A DNA stretch of 38,229 nucleotides from Alphaproteobacteria bacterium (lineage in GTDB: Bacteria > Pseudomonadota > Alphaproteobacteria > UBA6615), in contig PBMH01000045.1 in assembly GCA_002722515.1 (NCBI GenBank), positions 1-38,229 on the forward strand, given 5' to 3'. Both the position numbers and the translations under genes were made by a program. This document shows positions 1-8,307 of the stretch, one piece after another (the first letter of the stretch is position 1; each line of letters starts with the position of its first letter). Below the pieces are notes generated by a model. That model made no database searches, was not told the origin of the DNA, and was given only the letters and a program-made list of their open reading frames with translations.

Positions 1-19
1 GGTGTTTGGAGTCAGATGG

Positions 20-643
20 TTAACGATATGTTGGGGTGCGTTGGAGGATTTCACGTATTGGTGCGAAGCTGCGCCGGTGATGAACGGTTACGCCTAGGGA
101 TTCGAGGCCCTGGCGGTGTTCGGGAGTGCCGTAGCCGGCGTTACGCTCCCAACCGTAGCCCGGATGCATATCGGCGGGTTCGGTCATCAGCCGGTCGCGG
201 GTTACCTTGGCTGCGATCGACGCGGCTGCGATCGCAAGGATTTTCGAATCCCCACCCACGACCGTCTCGCCGGGGCACGGGAGATACGGCATCCGGTTGC
301 CGTCGATCAGCGCATGGTCCGGCGTAATTGGTAGACCCCTGACGGCTCGGGTCATCGTTCGCAGGGTCGCGCCGAGTATATTGTGCGCATCGATCTCCAT
401 CGGTTCAGCCTGCGCTATGGCGATCCAAAGCATGCCGTGCTCCTGCTGTTCGCGGATGACATCGAAGCATTGCTGCCGCTTTATCTTACTGAGTGTCTTT
501 GAATCGCGGACTCCAGCCGCACGAAGGGCGGCAGTACTCTTTGGGGTCAAGATGACCGCCGCGGCGACCACCGGCCCGGCCCATGGTCCCCGGCCGGCTT
601 CGTCGACCCCGGCAATACGGTAACTTGAGTCTTCGTGGCGCAT
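20..643 (-). CDS. rnhB: ribonuclease HII
   Basis: RNase HII cleaves the RNA strand of RNA-DNA hybrids and incises at single ribonucleotides misincorporated in DNA, in the cytoplasm. The family signature GVDEAGRGPWAGPV lies at residues 12-25 of the chosen start, giving the catalytic Asp-Glu pair. The later acidic positions are seen in ALIDGNRMP and in ADMHPGYGW. The ORF track starts at 700, but that would overlap the 3' end of the upstream antiporter gene (stop at 652). The ATG at 643 gives 207 aa, close to the usual length, and leaves 8 bp between the genes, so I prefer it. It is the last gene of a minus-strand run. Identification is secure; only the start is inferred. Confidence 0.95.
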   Translation of the reverse strand: MRHEDSSYRIAGVDEAGRGPWAGPVVAAAVILTPKSTAALRAAGVRDSKTLSKIKRQQCFDVIREQQEHGMLWIAIAQAEPMEIDAHNILGATLRTMTRAVRGLPITPDHALIDGNRMPYLPCPGETVVGGDSKILAIAAASIAAKVTRDRLMTEPADMHPGYGWERNAGYGTPEHRQGLESLGVTVHHRRSFAPIREILQRTPTYR

Positions 644-651
644 GCGGATTT

Positions 652-1968
652 TCAGTCCGAAGCGCGCGCCTTTCGGCGCCCGGGCCGCTTCGCACCCCAT
701 AGCAGGGGCACGCGCACGCGCACGCGGGACACCTTGCGGATGGTTGTTCGGGTCCAGTCAACTTCGCGGCCAAAAGCAACCCGGAAAACATAGCGGATTG
801 AGGCACGCTGATACCGTGCGGCGCGGTGCAACCGGCGGATGGCGTTCATGTAGAGCGGCGAGATAATAAGTGACAAGGCTGTGACCGAGAGGATTATCCT
901 GAACTCATCGATAGAGATAATATTGCGTTGCAGGCCGACATTACCAAGCAGGAAGGAGAATTCGCCGACTTGGGCGAGGATCAGGGCGGTGAGTAGGGCT
1001 TGGCCCCATGGCAGGCGCAGTGCGGCGAAGATCGATAGGTTGATGGCGGTCTTACCGACGGTGACGATTAGAAGCATCAGAATGATGATTCCAAGGTTTT
1101 TCCAGATCAGCGACAGATCGATCAGCAGGCCGATTGACAGGAAGAACACCATCATTAGCACGCTCTGGATTGGCATCACCATTTCTAGCATGCCGACGCG
1201 CAGATTGCTGTTACCGATGGTGAGGCCGGCCAGGAATGCGCCATAGGCCGGCGAAAGCCCGAGCAGGCCGGAGATGGTCGCCGCTCCGAAGCAACAGACT
1301 AGACCAAGTAGTGGCGTCAGGTCCTTGTGTCCTTCGGTGGCGCCCAAGACTGGAATATTAAGGCGTTGGCGACGGCTAAGGAACAGGATCAGGCCGAGCA
1401 GAAGCCCGACCGACAGGACAACCCGTCCCGCTGCAAAAATGCTAAACGAGCCGACTGCCGCCACGTCGAGCAGAAGGATCATCGGCACCACAGCCAGATC
1501 TTGAGCGATCAGGATACCGACGGTAATGCGGCCGGTCCGAGTGCGCAGCTCGCCAATATCCTCCAGCATCTTGACGGCTACCGCCGTGCTCGACAGCGCT
1601 AGCACGAAGGCGAGCAGAACCACGGCGGCCATCGGCCAGGCCGGTCCGTGGCCAATGAGCCAAACGAGCCCCATTGCGCCTGCCGTCTGCAGCAGGACCG
1701 TTGTGACGGCGATCTTCCAGATTTGCCGGAACGCCCGCAGGCTCAGCTCCATGCCTAGGACGAAAAGAAGGAGTAGCATACCAAGCTCGGCAAGCAGACC
1801 TATACTCTCCTGATTCTCAACCAGCTCGAAGCCGGACGGACCGAGAACTAGTCCCGCGAGAATATATCCGACAACAGCAGGCTGCTTGAGGCGGGTCAGG
1901 AAGATGCCGCCGGAGAGGGCAACGAGCGCGACGACGGCAAGCGGTAACAATTCGTTATTCGAGAGCAT
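652..1968 (-). CDS. CPA2-family cation:proton antiporter, membrane domain only (Kef-like)
   Basis: This 438-aa polytopic membrane protein has about twelve hydrophobic segments and the look of the monovalent cation:proton antiporter-2 family, which exchanges K+ or Na+ for protons at the inner membrane. Family-like landmarks are LSSTAVAVK in the fifth segment and the AQDLAVVP segment, where Kef proteins have a conserved Gln-Asp. Unlike KefB/KefC (about 600 aa), the protein ends soon after the last membrane helix in a short, very basic tail, and no nucleotide-binding TrkA-N/RCK domain follows. The tail is partly encoded by three tandem CACGCG units (709-726). Ion specificity cannot be read from the sequence. 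It lies between the kinase-fold gene and rnhB on the same strand. Confidence 0.85.
   Translation of the reverse strand: MLSNNELLPLAVVALVALSGGIFLTRLKQPAVVGYILAGLVLGPSGFELVENQESIGLLAELGMLLLLFVLGMELSLRAFRQIWKIAVTTVLLQTAGAMGLVWLIGHGPAWPMAAVVLLAFVLALSSTAVAVKMLEDIGELRTRTGRITVGILIAQDLAVVPMILLLDVAAVGSFSIFAAGRVVLSVGLLLGLILFLSRRQRLNIPVLGATEGHKDLTPLLGLVCCFGAATISGLLGLSPAYGAFLAGLTIGNSNLRVGMLEMVMPIQSVLMMVFFLSIGLLIDLSLIWKNLGIIILMLLIVTVGKTAINLSIFAALRLPWGQALLTALILAQVGEFSFLLGNVGLQRNIISIDEFRIILSVTALSLIISPLYMNAIRRLHRAARYQRASIRYVFRVAFGREVDWTRTTIRKVSRVRVRVPLLWGAKRPGRRKARASD
709..726. repeat. short tandem repeat (CACGCG)x3 in antiporter 3' end
   Basis: Three exact copies of the hexamer CACGCG lie inside the antiporter gene and encode alternating Arg-Val residues on the minus strand. 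Because the unit is six bases, gain or loss of a copy would keep the frame. It is a possible slippage site in the variable C-terminal tail. Confidence 0.8.
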
Positions 1969-2059
1969 CTTGCAGGCAAGCTAGCACACAGCAGCGATGC
2001 TTTTGCGGAATTTGATCGGCGTTCCTAGTCAGATTTGTGTATCGGCGTGCTCAGATTCT

Positions 2060-3097
2060 TCAGTTGGTAAGACTGTTGGGCGCTAGCCAATCGCGGCGCG
2101 TTGCCGCAACAACGTTGGGTTCGAAGCATTGGGCAATATGGCCGTTTATGTGCCCCGCCATGCGTGTGTTTCGCATCGCGGTATGGTCTGCGCTGGACCA
2201 TTGGACCTTCCAGCGCACAAACCAGGTAATGGTGCGTAGCCAGGTTAGCCTGCGCATTGGCAGGAGCCACGGGCGGAGTTCATCCGCACGTTGGCGGCCG
2301 ACCAGATTCAGATATTGCTGGTAAAATCTCTTAACCTCCAACGAGGTGAGGTCACCTGTACAGTCGGGATCCCAGCCGGTCGATGTTAGCAGGGTAACGT
2401 GGGCAAGGTCGATCGGAACGGCCCCATAAAGCGCCTTCTCAAGGTCCACGAACCATGCCTTTCCTTGCGCGTCGATCAGGAAATTGCCGGGGTGTGCATC
2501 GGTGCATACAAGGCTTTGCGGGAAGTCTGGCTCGCCTCGGCCTGCAAATTCGCGCGCCCATTCGAGATCTTCAACGATGCTAGCTTCAGCCGCATCGGCG
2601 AGCCCGGCCCTTGGCAAGAAGATCGCTTGTTCCTCGATAACCAGAAGCGCGGCCCCGACAGGGTTACGGTGCACCTGCAATGGTTCGAGTTCATCGGCAG
2701 CTGGGATGGGGAGGGCGTGGATTGCAGCGAGGGCCTCAGCGATCGCGGGAAGGTCGTCAGGTAGTGCAGGTGGGCGACCTTCGACCCCGTCGACTAGCAA
2801 GGCCCCGCGCGGGAATGCATCGCTTGGGTCGATAACAGCCCGGCATTTGGGAACATGTCCGCTTGCCGCAGCACGGTCAAACGCGGCGGCCTGATAGATG
2901 AGTGCATCCGCCGCGTTTAGGCCCCACTGGTTCATGCGCGGAATGCGCAGAACGAGACCGCTGTCCCCGACCCTCCAGTGATCGTGAGAAATGCCCTTAG
3001 TTGATAAGACGCTCAGCATATCCCCGCGAAGACCTGGGACATGACCGGATTGCCGCAGGATTTGCGCGATCTTATCGGGATCGAGTTCGTTCGCCAC
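2060..3097 (-). CDS. aminoglycoside/choline phosphotransferase-fold protein
   Basis: This protein of about 345 aa carries the APH/choline kinase fold, which transfers phosphate from ATP to small-molecule hydroxyls. The catalytic loop reads CTDAHPGNFLID (Asp about 200, Asn about 205) and the metal-binding Asp lies in WFVDLEKALYG (about 218). The usual His-Gly before the catalytic Asp is Cys-Thr here, a divergent version. Residues 30-52 resemble the small-lobe strands that hold ATP. The track start at 3361 would bury most of moaB, so I chose the GTG at 3097, four bases after the moaB stop; its Shine-Dalgarno is poor. The substrate is unknown. Housekeeping context argues against a resistance gene, and a choline-, homoserine- or sugar-type kinase is as likely. 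Confidence 0.75.
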   Translation of the reverse strand: MANELDPDKIAQILRQSGHVPGLRGDMLSVLSTKGISHDHWRVGDSGLVLRIPRMNQWGLNAADALIYQAAAFDRAAASGHVPKCRAVIDPSDAFPRGALLVDGVEGRPPALPDDLPAIAEALAAIHALPIPAADELEPLQVHRNPVGAALLVIEEQAIFLPRAGLADAAEASIVEDLEWAREFAGRGEPDFPQSLVCTDAHPGNFLIDAQGKAWFVDLEKALYGAVPIDLAHVTLLTSTGWDPDCTGDLTSLEVKRFYQQYLNLVGRQRADELRPWLLPMRRLTWLRTITWFVRWKVQWSSADHTAMRNTRMAGHINGHIAQCFEPNVVAATRRDWLAPNSLTN

Positions 3098-3101
3098 CGG
3101 G

Positions 3102-3650
3102 TCAGAGTGCCTCGCGGCCTTCGTGTTCACGCAGGCGTGGAAGGAGTTCGGCAAAATTACAGGGTTTGTAGCGAATGTCGAGCTGGTCCTTGATGATCTC
3201 GTCCCAAGCGTCTCGGCATGCCCCGGGAGAGCCCGGCAGCACGAAGATATAGGTGCCCGTGAGCACGCCCGCATCGGCACGCGACTGAATGGTCGAAGTT
3301 CCGATCTTCTGAAAGCTAATCCAACGGAATAGCTCGCCGAACCCGTCGATTCGTTTCTCAATCACATCGCTGAGCGCTTCGGGTGTTACATCTCGACCTG
3401 TAACCCCGGTTCCCCCGGTCGCGATGATCACCTCAATCTGCGGGTCGGAAGCCCATGAACGAAACTTGTTGGCGATGGCGGCCCGCTCGTCGTGGACGAT
3501 GTCGCGTGCGGCCAAGATGTGACCGCTGTCACGCAGGCGTTCGGACAGTGTGTCCCCCGAACGGTCGTCGTCCAAGCTCCGCGTGTCGGAAATAGTCAGA
3601 ACGGCGATGCGAATGGGCTTGAAGCCCGGATTGGGGTCAGTTTCCGGCAT
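3102..3650 (-). CDS. moaB: molybdenum cofactor biosynthesis protein MoaB/MogA family
   Basis: A 182-aa cytoplasmic MoCF-fold protein. Family members adenylylate molybdopterin before molybdate insertion, although MoaB proteins are not always active in this step. The conserved core ATGGTGVTGRDVTPEA (about 77-92) binds the molybdopterin substrate, and the N-terminal strand RIAVLTISDTRS is typical. The ATG at 3650 overlaps the last 14 bases of the upstream transglycosylase gene and has AGGA eight or so bases upstream; the longer track start (3698) would lie deep inside that gene. Overlap suggests co-translation with the transglycosylase, although the two functions look unrelated. Confidence 0.92.
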   Translation of the reverse strand: MPETDPNPGFKPIRIAVLTISDTRSLDDDRSGDTLSERLRDSGHILAARDIVHDERAAIANKFRSWASDPQIEVIIATGGTGVTGRDVTPEALSDVIEKRIDGFGELFRWISFQKIGTSTIQSRADAGVLTGTYIFVLPGSPGACRDAWDEIIKDQLDIRYKPCNFAELLPRLREHEGREAL

Positions 3651-5433
3651 TTGAATCCTGTTCTTGATAGCGTGGCCAGAGACCAACGACGATGTCATCC
3701 AGAGAGGGAGAATCCTGCCCCAGCTGGTCGCGGTATATCCAGAGATTGGTAAGTATGCGCTCTACGAATGCTCGTGTCTCGCGCGAGGGGAGGCTTTCGA
3801 TGAACAGCAATGGGTCGTTGCTATGAGAGATACTGCGTTCCCATTTCCGTAGATTTCCTGGCCCTGCATTGTAGGCGGCAGCTGTGCGGAATAGGTCCCG
3901 CGGAATGTTCTGCTCGGACATAAGCAGCTTGATGTATTGCTGGCCTAGCGTGAGATTGAGCTCCGGGTCAAACAGCTTGTGTTTGCCCTGCCCGCCCAGT
4001 GCGCGTTCGCGTGCGACGAAGCTGGCCGTGCGCGGCATTAACTGCATAAGTCCGCGTGCGCCGGCATGGCTTTGCGCCCGGCGATTGAATGCTGATTCCT
4101 GGCGCACGAAGGCGAACACGAGCGCCTGGTCGACCGCGTATCCGTTGGCAGGTTGCCAGTTCGGAAGTGGATAGGCCGCGGCGAGCTTCGTGTGCGGTGC
4201 GGCGAATCCGGATAGTTTAAGGGAAACTGCGGGTAGGCTGGCGTTGGCTGCAAGAGAGAGAACGTCGGGCAGCAGGGATGGGCTGGCGGCTGCTAGGTTG
4301 AGAAGTTCGAGTTCAGCTTCGTGCATTCGACCAACCTGCAGGAGTGAGATGGCTCGAGCGCCGATCCGCGTGTCCGAGATGTTACGATAGTCGCTGAATT
4401 TGAGGCTCGGTTTCTTCCAGCTGAAGTTAGCCGTGGCTCCAAGCATGCGGCGCGACAGCAACCCGTAGAAGTGGCGCTCATGGGCAGCGCCAATTTCCAA
4501 CAATGCAGTTACCCGGTCGGGATGTCCGTTTGCGATAGCAGCTCGCGCGGCCCAAAAACCTCCAGCCGCCACTAAGGAGTCCGCCGCCCGCTGCGATTGT
4601 GCGAGCGCACTGAAAAGGGTCTCTGCATCCTCGGTATTGCCCAGCCGCCAGGCCGCAAGTCCTCCCCACCAATAGGCGAGGGGGGCTGACCCGGGTGCGA
4701 CGACGTCCGCTGCCCAAGCGGCCTCAAGGGCTTCGATATCTTTTTTGGCCCTGTAGTAGCCGCGTGCGATAGTTCGCCAACCTTCCGCTATCTGGACATT
4801 GTCCAGCAGCCGCTGGGTTTGGCGTTTTTGGAGGAGCTGCTTGGCACCGGTCGGCCAGCCACGGCCCACGCGTCTACGTATATTACTCTGCGCTTGGCGC
4901 CCTGAGCTCGTGGCAGCGCGGGAGTAGAGCGGTCGTCCCTCCGAAGCCTTCCGCACTGTCTCGCCTCGTACGGGGAGCTTGTTAGTTACCGGTGCCCGGG
5001 CAGCGCGAGCACCTTTGGGCTGGCGGAGTACTGCTAGTCGATGTATTCGTCTCGCTTGGGGGTGGTCGGCGTGCGCTGCCATCCAATCACGTAGTTCGGT
5101 GAAGCGTGACCGATATTTCGTCGGATGCAGGTAACGCTGGGCCTCGACATGACCTATCAGATGACGATCATGAATGCGTGCAATAATAGCATCCGCAGCT
5201 TTCCATTCTCCGGTTTTCTGGAGTTTGAATACCCTTTGGTAACGTGCAACATCGGCCGATGACAGAATGCCTTCTACGGACCCAATCCCCGGGATAACCA
5301 AGGTGCTGGGTCCGATTAGCGCAGTCTCGATGGGCCTTGGCTTAGGCTGCTGCGCCGATGCGTTGCTGAGCGGTACGCCGAACAAGAGTAGAAATATGAC
5401 GATGGCCGGCGGTGTTACAAAGTGAAACTTCAC
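3637..5433 (-). CDS. secreted soluble lytic murein transglycosylase (Slt70-like)
   Basis: A 598-aa periplasmic enzyme that cleaves the MurNAc-GlcNAc bond of peptidoglycan with formation of 1,6-anhydro ends. The N terminus (about 1-27) is a clear Sec signal peptide ending near ASAQQ. The middle is an Ala/Leu-rich helical region consistent with the Slt70 superhelical ring. The catalytic SLT domain occupies roughly 430-590, with the catalytic Glu in RQESAFN (about 446), followed by GARGLMQLMP and the AYNAGPGN motif. Length and layout match Slt70-type enzymes. Its 3' end overlaps moaB. Ordinary wall turnover is the most likely role. Confidence 0.93.
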   Translation of the reverse strand: MKFHFVTPPAIVIFLLLFGVPLSNASAQQPKPRPIETALIGPSTLVIPGIGSVEGILSSADVARYQRVFKLQKTGEWKAADAIIARIHDRHLIGHVEAQRYLHPTKYRSRFTELRDWMAAHADHPQARRIHRLAVLRQPKGARAARAPVTNKLPVRGETVRKASEGRPLYSRAATSSGRQAQSNIRRRVGRGWPTGAKQLLQKRQTQRLLDNVQIAEGWRTIARGYYRAKKDIEALEAAWAADVVAPGSAPLAYWWGGLAAWRLGNTEDAETLFSALAQSQRAADSLVAAGGFWAARAAIANGHPDRVTALLEIGAAHERHFYGLLSRRMLGATANFSWKKPSLKFSDYRNISDTRIGARAISLLQVGRMHEAELELLNLAAASPSLLPDVLSLAANASLPAVSLKLSGFAAPHTKLAAAYPLPNWQPANGYAVDQALVFAFVRQESAFNRRAQSHAGARGLMQLMPRTASFVARERALGGQGKHKLFDPELNLTLGQQYIKLLMSEQNIPRDLFRTAAAYNAGPGNLRKWERSISHSNDPLLFIESLPSRETRAFVERILTNLWIYRDQLGQDSPSLDDIVVGLWPRYQEQDSNAGN

Positions 5434-5521
5434 AGCGCTTCCGTCTCTGTTGAACGATTAAGTCTTCATACAACCCGTCAGGTTTGTTCGACAAGCTGCC
5501 GCGTCGGGACTTTGCAATCCG

Positions 5522-6388
5522 TTAATTTTCGTCGGCGATACTGAAATCCTCCAGTTTCTCGCGGATCGCGATTAGATCGAGCCACGCTGCGCGTTTCTGG
5601 GCCGGTTGGCGCAGGAGATAGGCCGGATGTAGGGTCGCCATCGCCGGAATTGGCGCGAGGTTAAGAATTTCTGTCGCGGGCGAATTATATTCATACCATT
5701 GGCCACGCAAGCGCGTGATTCCCTCGGTCCTGTTCAGCAGGGTCTTCGCGGATGTACCGCCGAGGAAGACCAAAAGCCGTGGTGCAACAAGTGCGATGTG
5801 GCGCTCGAGAAACGGCAGGCAGGCCGCAATCTCCGCCCCAGTGGGCTGTCGGTTTCCTGGCGGGCGCCAGGGCAGAATGTTGGTGATGTAAACGTTCGTG
5901 TCGCGTCCGAGGTCAAGGAAGCTGAGCATTGCGTCGAGCAGTTGGCCGCTGGCGCCGACGAATGGCACGCCCTCTTGGTCCTCGTCACGGCCCGGCGCAT
6001 CGCCAATCAACATGATGTCCGCATCCGGCATGCCGGCGCCGAACACAAGGTTCGTTGCAGTTGTTTTGAGCGTGCAACCATCGAAGCCAGCGAGTGCCGC
6101 CTGCAAGGTAGTTAGGTCGGGGCAAGCGTTGGCAAGCGTGCGGGCGGTATCGTTCACCTTATCGGCTGGCGCGAGATTGGGTCGTGTCATCTGTGTTGAT
6201 GGGCCCGGTGTGGAGAGAGCTACTGGTGCACCCGGCTCTTCTTGCGAGGACGCGCCGGTTGCGGGCTCTGGCGGTGGGTTTGCAAGCCTATCGATTGGTT
6301 CGTCAAGGATGGCCTCGTCTGCACCGGCCTCAATCTGCCAGCTCAGGGTTGCGGCGAGTTCTCGGCAGCTGTCTTGGGTGATTGTCAT
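5522..6388 (-). CDS. family 4-like uracil-DNA glycosylase (alphaproteobacterial variant)
   Basis: This DNA repair enzyme would remove uracil from DNA. Family motifs are present: GDAPGRDEDQEG (about 129-140, motif A, with Asp where GEAPG has Glu), PFVGASGQLLD, RPPGNRQPTG, and HPAYLLR (His about 254, motif B). Classical family 4 enzymes hold a 4Fe-4S cluster through four Cys. Here only Cys105 (FDGC) and Cys190 (AAC) remain; the partner positions are Phe and Trp (PWRPP). The first 90 residues are a low-complexity Pro/Ala/Glu-rich leader. I chose the ATG at 6388 (288 aa) because the longer track start runs almost into the divergent ETF-QO gene. Family assignment is strong; loss of the cluster is inferred. 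Confidence 0.9.
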   Translation of the reverse strand: MTITQDSCRELAATLSWQIEAGADEAILDEPIDRLANPPPEPATGASSQEEPGAPVALSTPGPSTQMTRPNLAPADKVNDTARTLANACPDLTTLQAALAGFDGCTLKTTATNLVFGAGMPDADIMLIGDAPGRDEDQEGVPFVGASGQLLDAMLSFLDLGRDTNVYITNILPWRPPGNRQPTGAEIAACLPFLERHIALVAPRLLVFLGGTSAKTLLNRTEGITRLRGQWYEYNSPATEILNLAPIPAMATLHPAYLLRQPAQKRAAWLDLIAIREKLEDFSIADEN

Positions 6389-6535
6389 GTTTTCGCGCGC
6401 GCCGCATCCTGTGAACGCGGGATCAGGTTCGACCTCACGATTCGGTGGGTCGATCGGTTGCAATCGCGAGGTTGTGATTCGTGTTGGGTCATGTTTCCTT
6501 GAGTTTAAACCTATTGGGGATTGGAGAATCATAGC

Positions 6536-8200
6536 ATGAGCGAGCAGGGCACCGAACGGGAATCAATGTCCTACGATGTCGTGATTGTGGGCGCGGGGCC
6601 GTCGGGCCTCGCCGCGGCTATCCAACTCAAGCAGCGCGCTGTTGCGGCAGGGGAAGAAATCGGTGTGTGTGTGCTCGAAAAGGGATCGGAGGTTGGCGCA
6701 CATATCCTGTCGGGAGCTGTGCTTGAGACCCGCGCACTAAGTGAACTTATGCCCGACTGGCAGGAGCGCGGTGCGCCGATTAACACACCGGTTACAGAGG
6801 AGAAGTTTCTATTCCTGCGTGCGGGCGGTGCAACCTCGATCCCAATAGGCCTATTGCCGCCGGCGTTGAAGAATCACGGCAATTATATCATCTCGTTGGG
6901 CAACCTGTGTCGCTGGCTGGGGCAACAAGCTGAAGCGCTGGGCGTCGAAATCTATCCGGGATTTGCGGCGACTGAGGTCTTATTTGACGAAAGTGGTGCT
7001 GTGAAGGGTGTTGCGACCGGGGACATGGGGATGGGCGCGGACGGCAAGCCGACCGCCAATTATGCCCAAGGCATTGAACTACACGCGCGCTATACTTTCT
7101 TCGCCGAAGGTTGCCGGGGGCATCTGGGGCGCCAGCTGATGGACCATTTTGACCTTCGTGCGCAGGCTGATGCACAGACTTATGGCATCGGTATCAAGGA
7201 GTTGTGGGAGGTCGATCCGGACAAGCACCGGCCCGGGCTTGTGATGCACACGGCGGGCTGGCCCCTAGATAAATCCACTTATGGTGGCTCGTTCCTCTAT
7301 CATCTCGAAGGTAATCAGGTTGCGGTCGGTTTTGTGATTGGCCTCGACTACAAGAACCCCTACCTGTCGCCGTTTGACGAATTCCAGCGTTTCAAGACTC
7401 ATCCCGCGTTGCGCCGTGTCTTTGAGGGTGGTAAGCGCATTTCTTATGGTGCACGGGCCCTGAACGAGGGTGGTGTGCAATCGTTGCCTAAGATGGTCTT
7501 TCCCGGCGGGACGCTTATCGGTTGCGAGGCTGGGACCCTCAATGTACCGAAGATTAAGGGTACTCATACGGCAATGAAGTCGGGCATGATCGCGGCCGAC
7601 ACGGCATTTGCGGCGTTGACCACCGATGAACCAGTCACCGCAACTTTGTCGGGTTTTACCGAGACGTTCAAGGGATCTTGGGCATACAGGGAATTGGTTC
7701 GGGCGCGTAACTTCCGACCAAGCTTTAGGTTCGGCCTGATGATTGGGACAATCCTAGCGGGCCTGGACCAGGTCGTCTTGCGTGGTTGTGCGCCGTGGAC
7801 ATTCAGGCATGCGCACTCCGATCATGAGGCGCTCGAACCCAAGACTATGCACCAGCCAATAGACTATCCGAAGCCCGACGGAGAAATTAGCTTCGACAAG
7901 CTTTCCTCGGTGTTCATCTCGAATACCAACCATGAAGAAGATCAGCCGGTTCATCTGATTCTCAAGAATTCTGAAGTTCCAATCAAAGTAAACCTTGAAC
8001 AGTATGATGCGCCGGAGCAACGTTTCTGTCCGGCGTCAGTCTACGAGATTCTGCGCGACAATGACGGGGCAAATCCGCGCTTGCAGATCAATGCTCAGAA
8101 CTGTGTCCATTGCAAGACGTGCGACATTAAGGACCCAACCCAGAATATTGTCTGGGTGGCGCCCGAGGGTGGCGGTGGGCCGAACTATCCCAATATGTAG
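6536..8200 (+). CDS. electron transfer flavoprotein-ubiquinone oxidoreductase
   Basis: ETF-QO passes electrons from reduced electron transfer flavoprotein (fatty acid, amino acid and choline/sarcosine oxidation) to ubiquinone at the inner membrane. The protein has an N-terminal FAD-binding motif VVIVGAGPSGLAAA (about 15-28), a long FAD/quinone-binding middle, and a C-terminal ferredoxin-like part in which Cys498, Cys523, Cys526 and Cys529 (FCPA and CVHCKTC) ligate a 4Fe-4S cluster. Its 554 aa match the family. The track starts at a TTG (6521); the ATG at 6536 with GGAG nine bases upstream is better. It diverges from the glycosylase gene across 147 bp and leads the plus-strand run ETF-QO/TPR/ispE. 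Confidence 0.96.
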   Translation: MSEQGTERESMSYDVVIVGAGPSGLAAAIQLKQRAVAAGEEIGVCVLEKGSEVGAHILSGAVLETRALSELMPDWQERGAPINTPVTEEKFLFLRAGGATSIPIGLLPPALKNHGNYIISLGNLCRWLGQQAEALGVEIYPGFAATEVLFDESGAVKGVATGDMGMGADGKPTANYAQGIELHARYTFFAEGCRGHLGRQLMDHFDLRAQADAQTYGIGIKELWEVDPDKHRPGLVMHTAGWPLDKSTYGGSFLYHLEGNQVAVGFVIGLDYKNPYLSPFDEFQRFKTHPALRRVFEGGKRISYGARALNEGGVQSLPKMVFPGGTLIGCEAGTLNVPKIKGTHTAMKSGMIAADTAFAALTTDEPVTATLSGFTETFKGSWAYRELVRARNFRPSFRFGLMIGTILAGLDQVVLRGCAPWTFRHAHSDHEALEPKTMHQPIDYPKPDGEISFDKLSSVFISNTNHEEDQPVHLILKNSEVPIKVNLEQYDAPEQRFCPASVYEILRDNDGANPRLQINAQNCVHCKTCDIKDPTQNIVWVAPEGGGGPNYPNM

Positions 8201-8307
8201 ATGACGGTTTCATTAAGGCATTTCGTAATGGGCTATCTGGCTCTTCTGGCGCGATTCGAGTTCGCGCCGCGGCAGGCATAAATATTTTGGGGTGGTATGG
8301 ATACCTA

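Noticed and set aside
2060-3097. Antibiotic-resistance call for the APH-fold gene
   Set aside because: The fold is shared with many metabolic kinases, the motif is divergent and the setting is housekeeping, so resistance is not supported.
5898-6539. 213-aa plus-strand frame opposite the uracil-DNA glycosylase
   Set aside because: The Ser/Ala/Gly-rich translation is a shadow of the real minus-strand gene.
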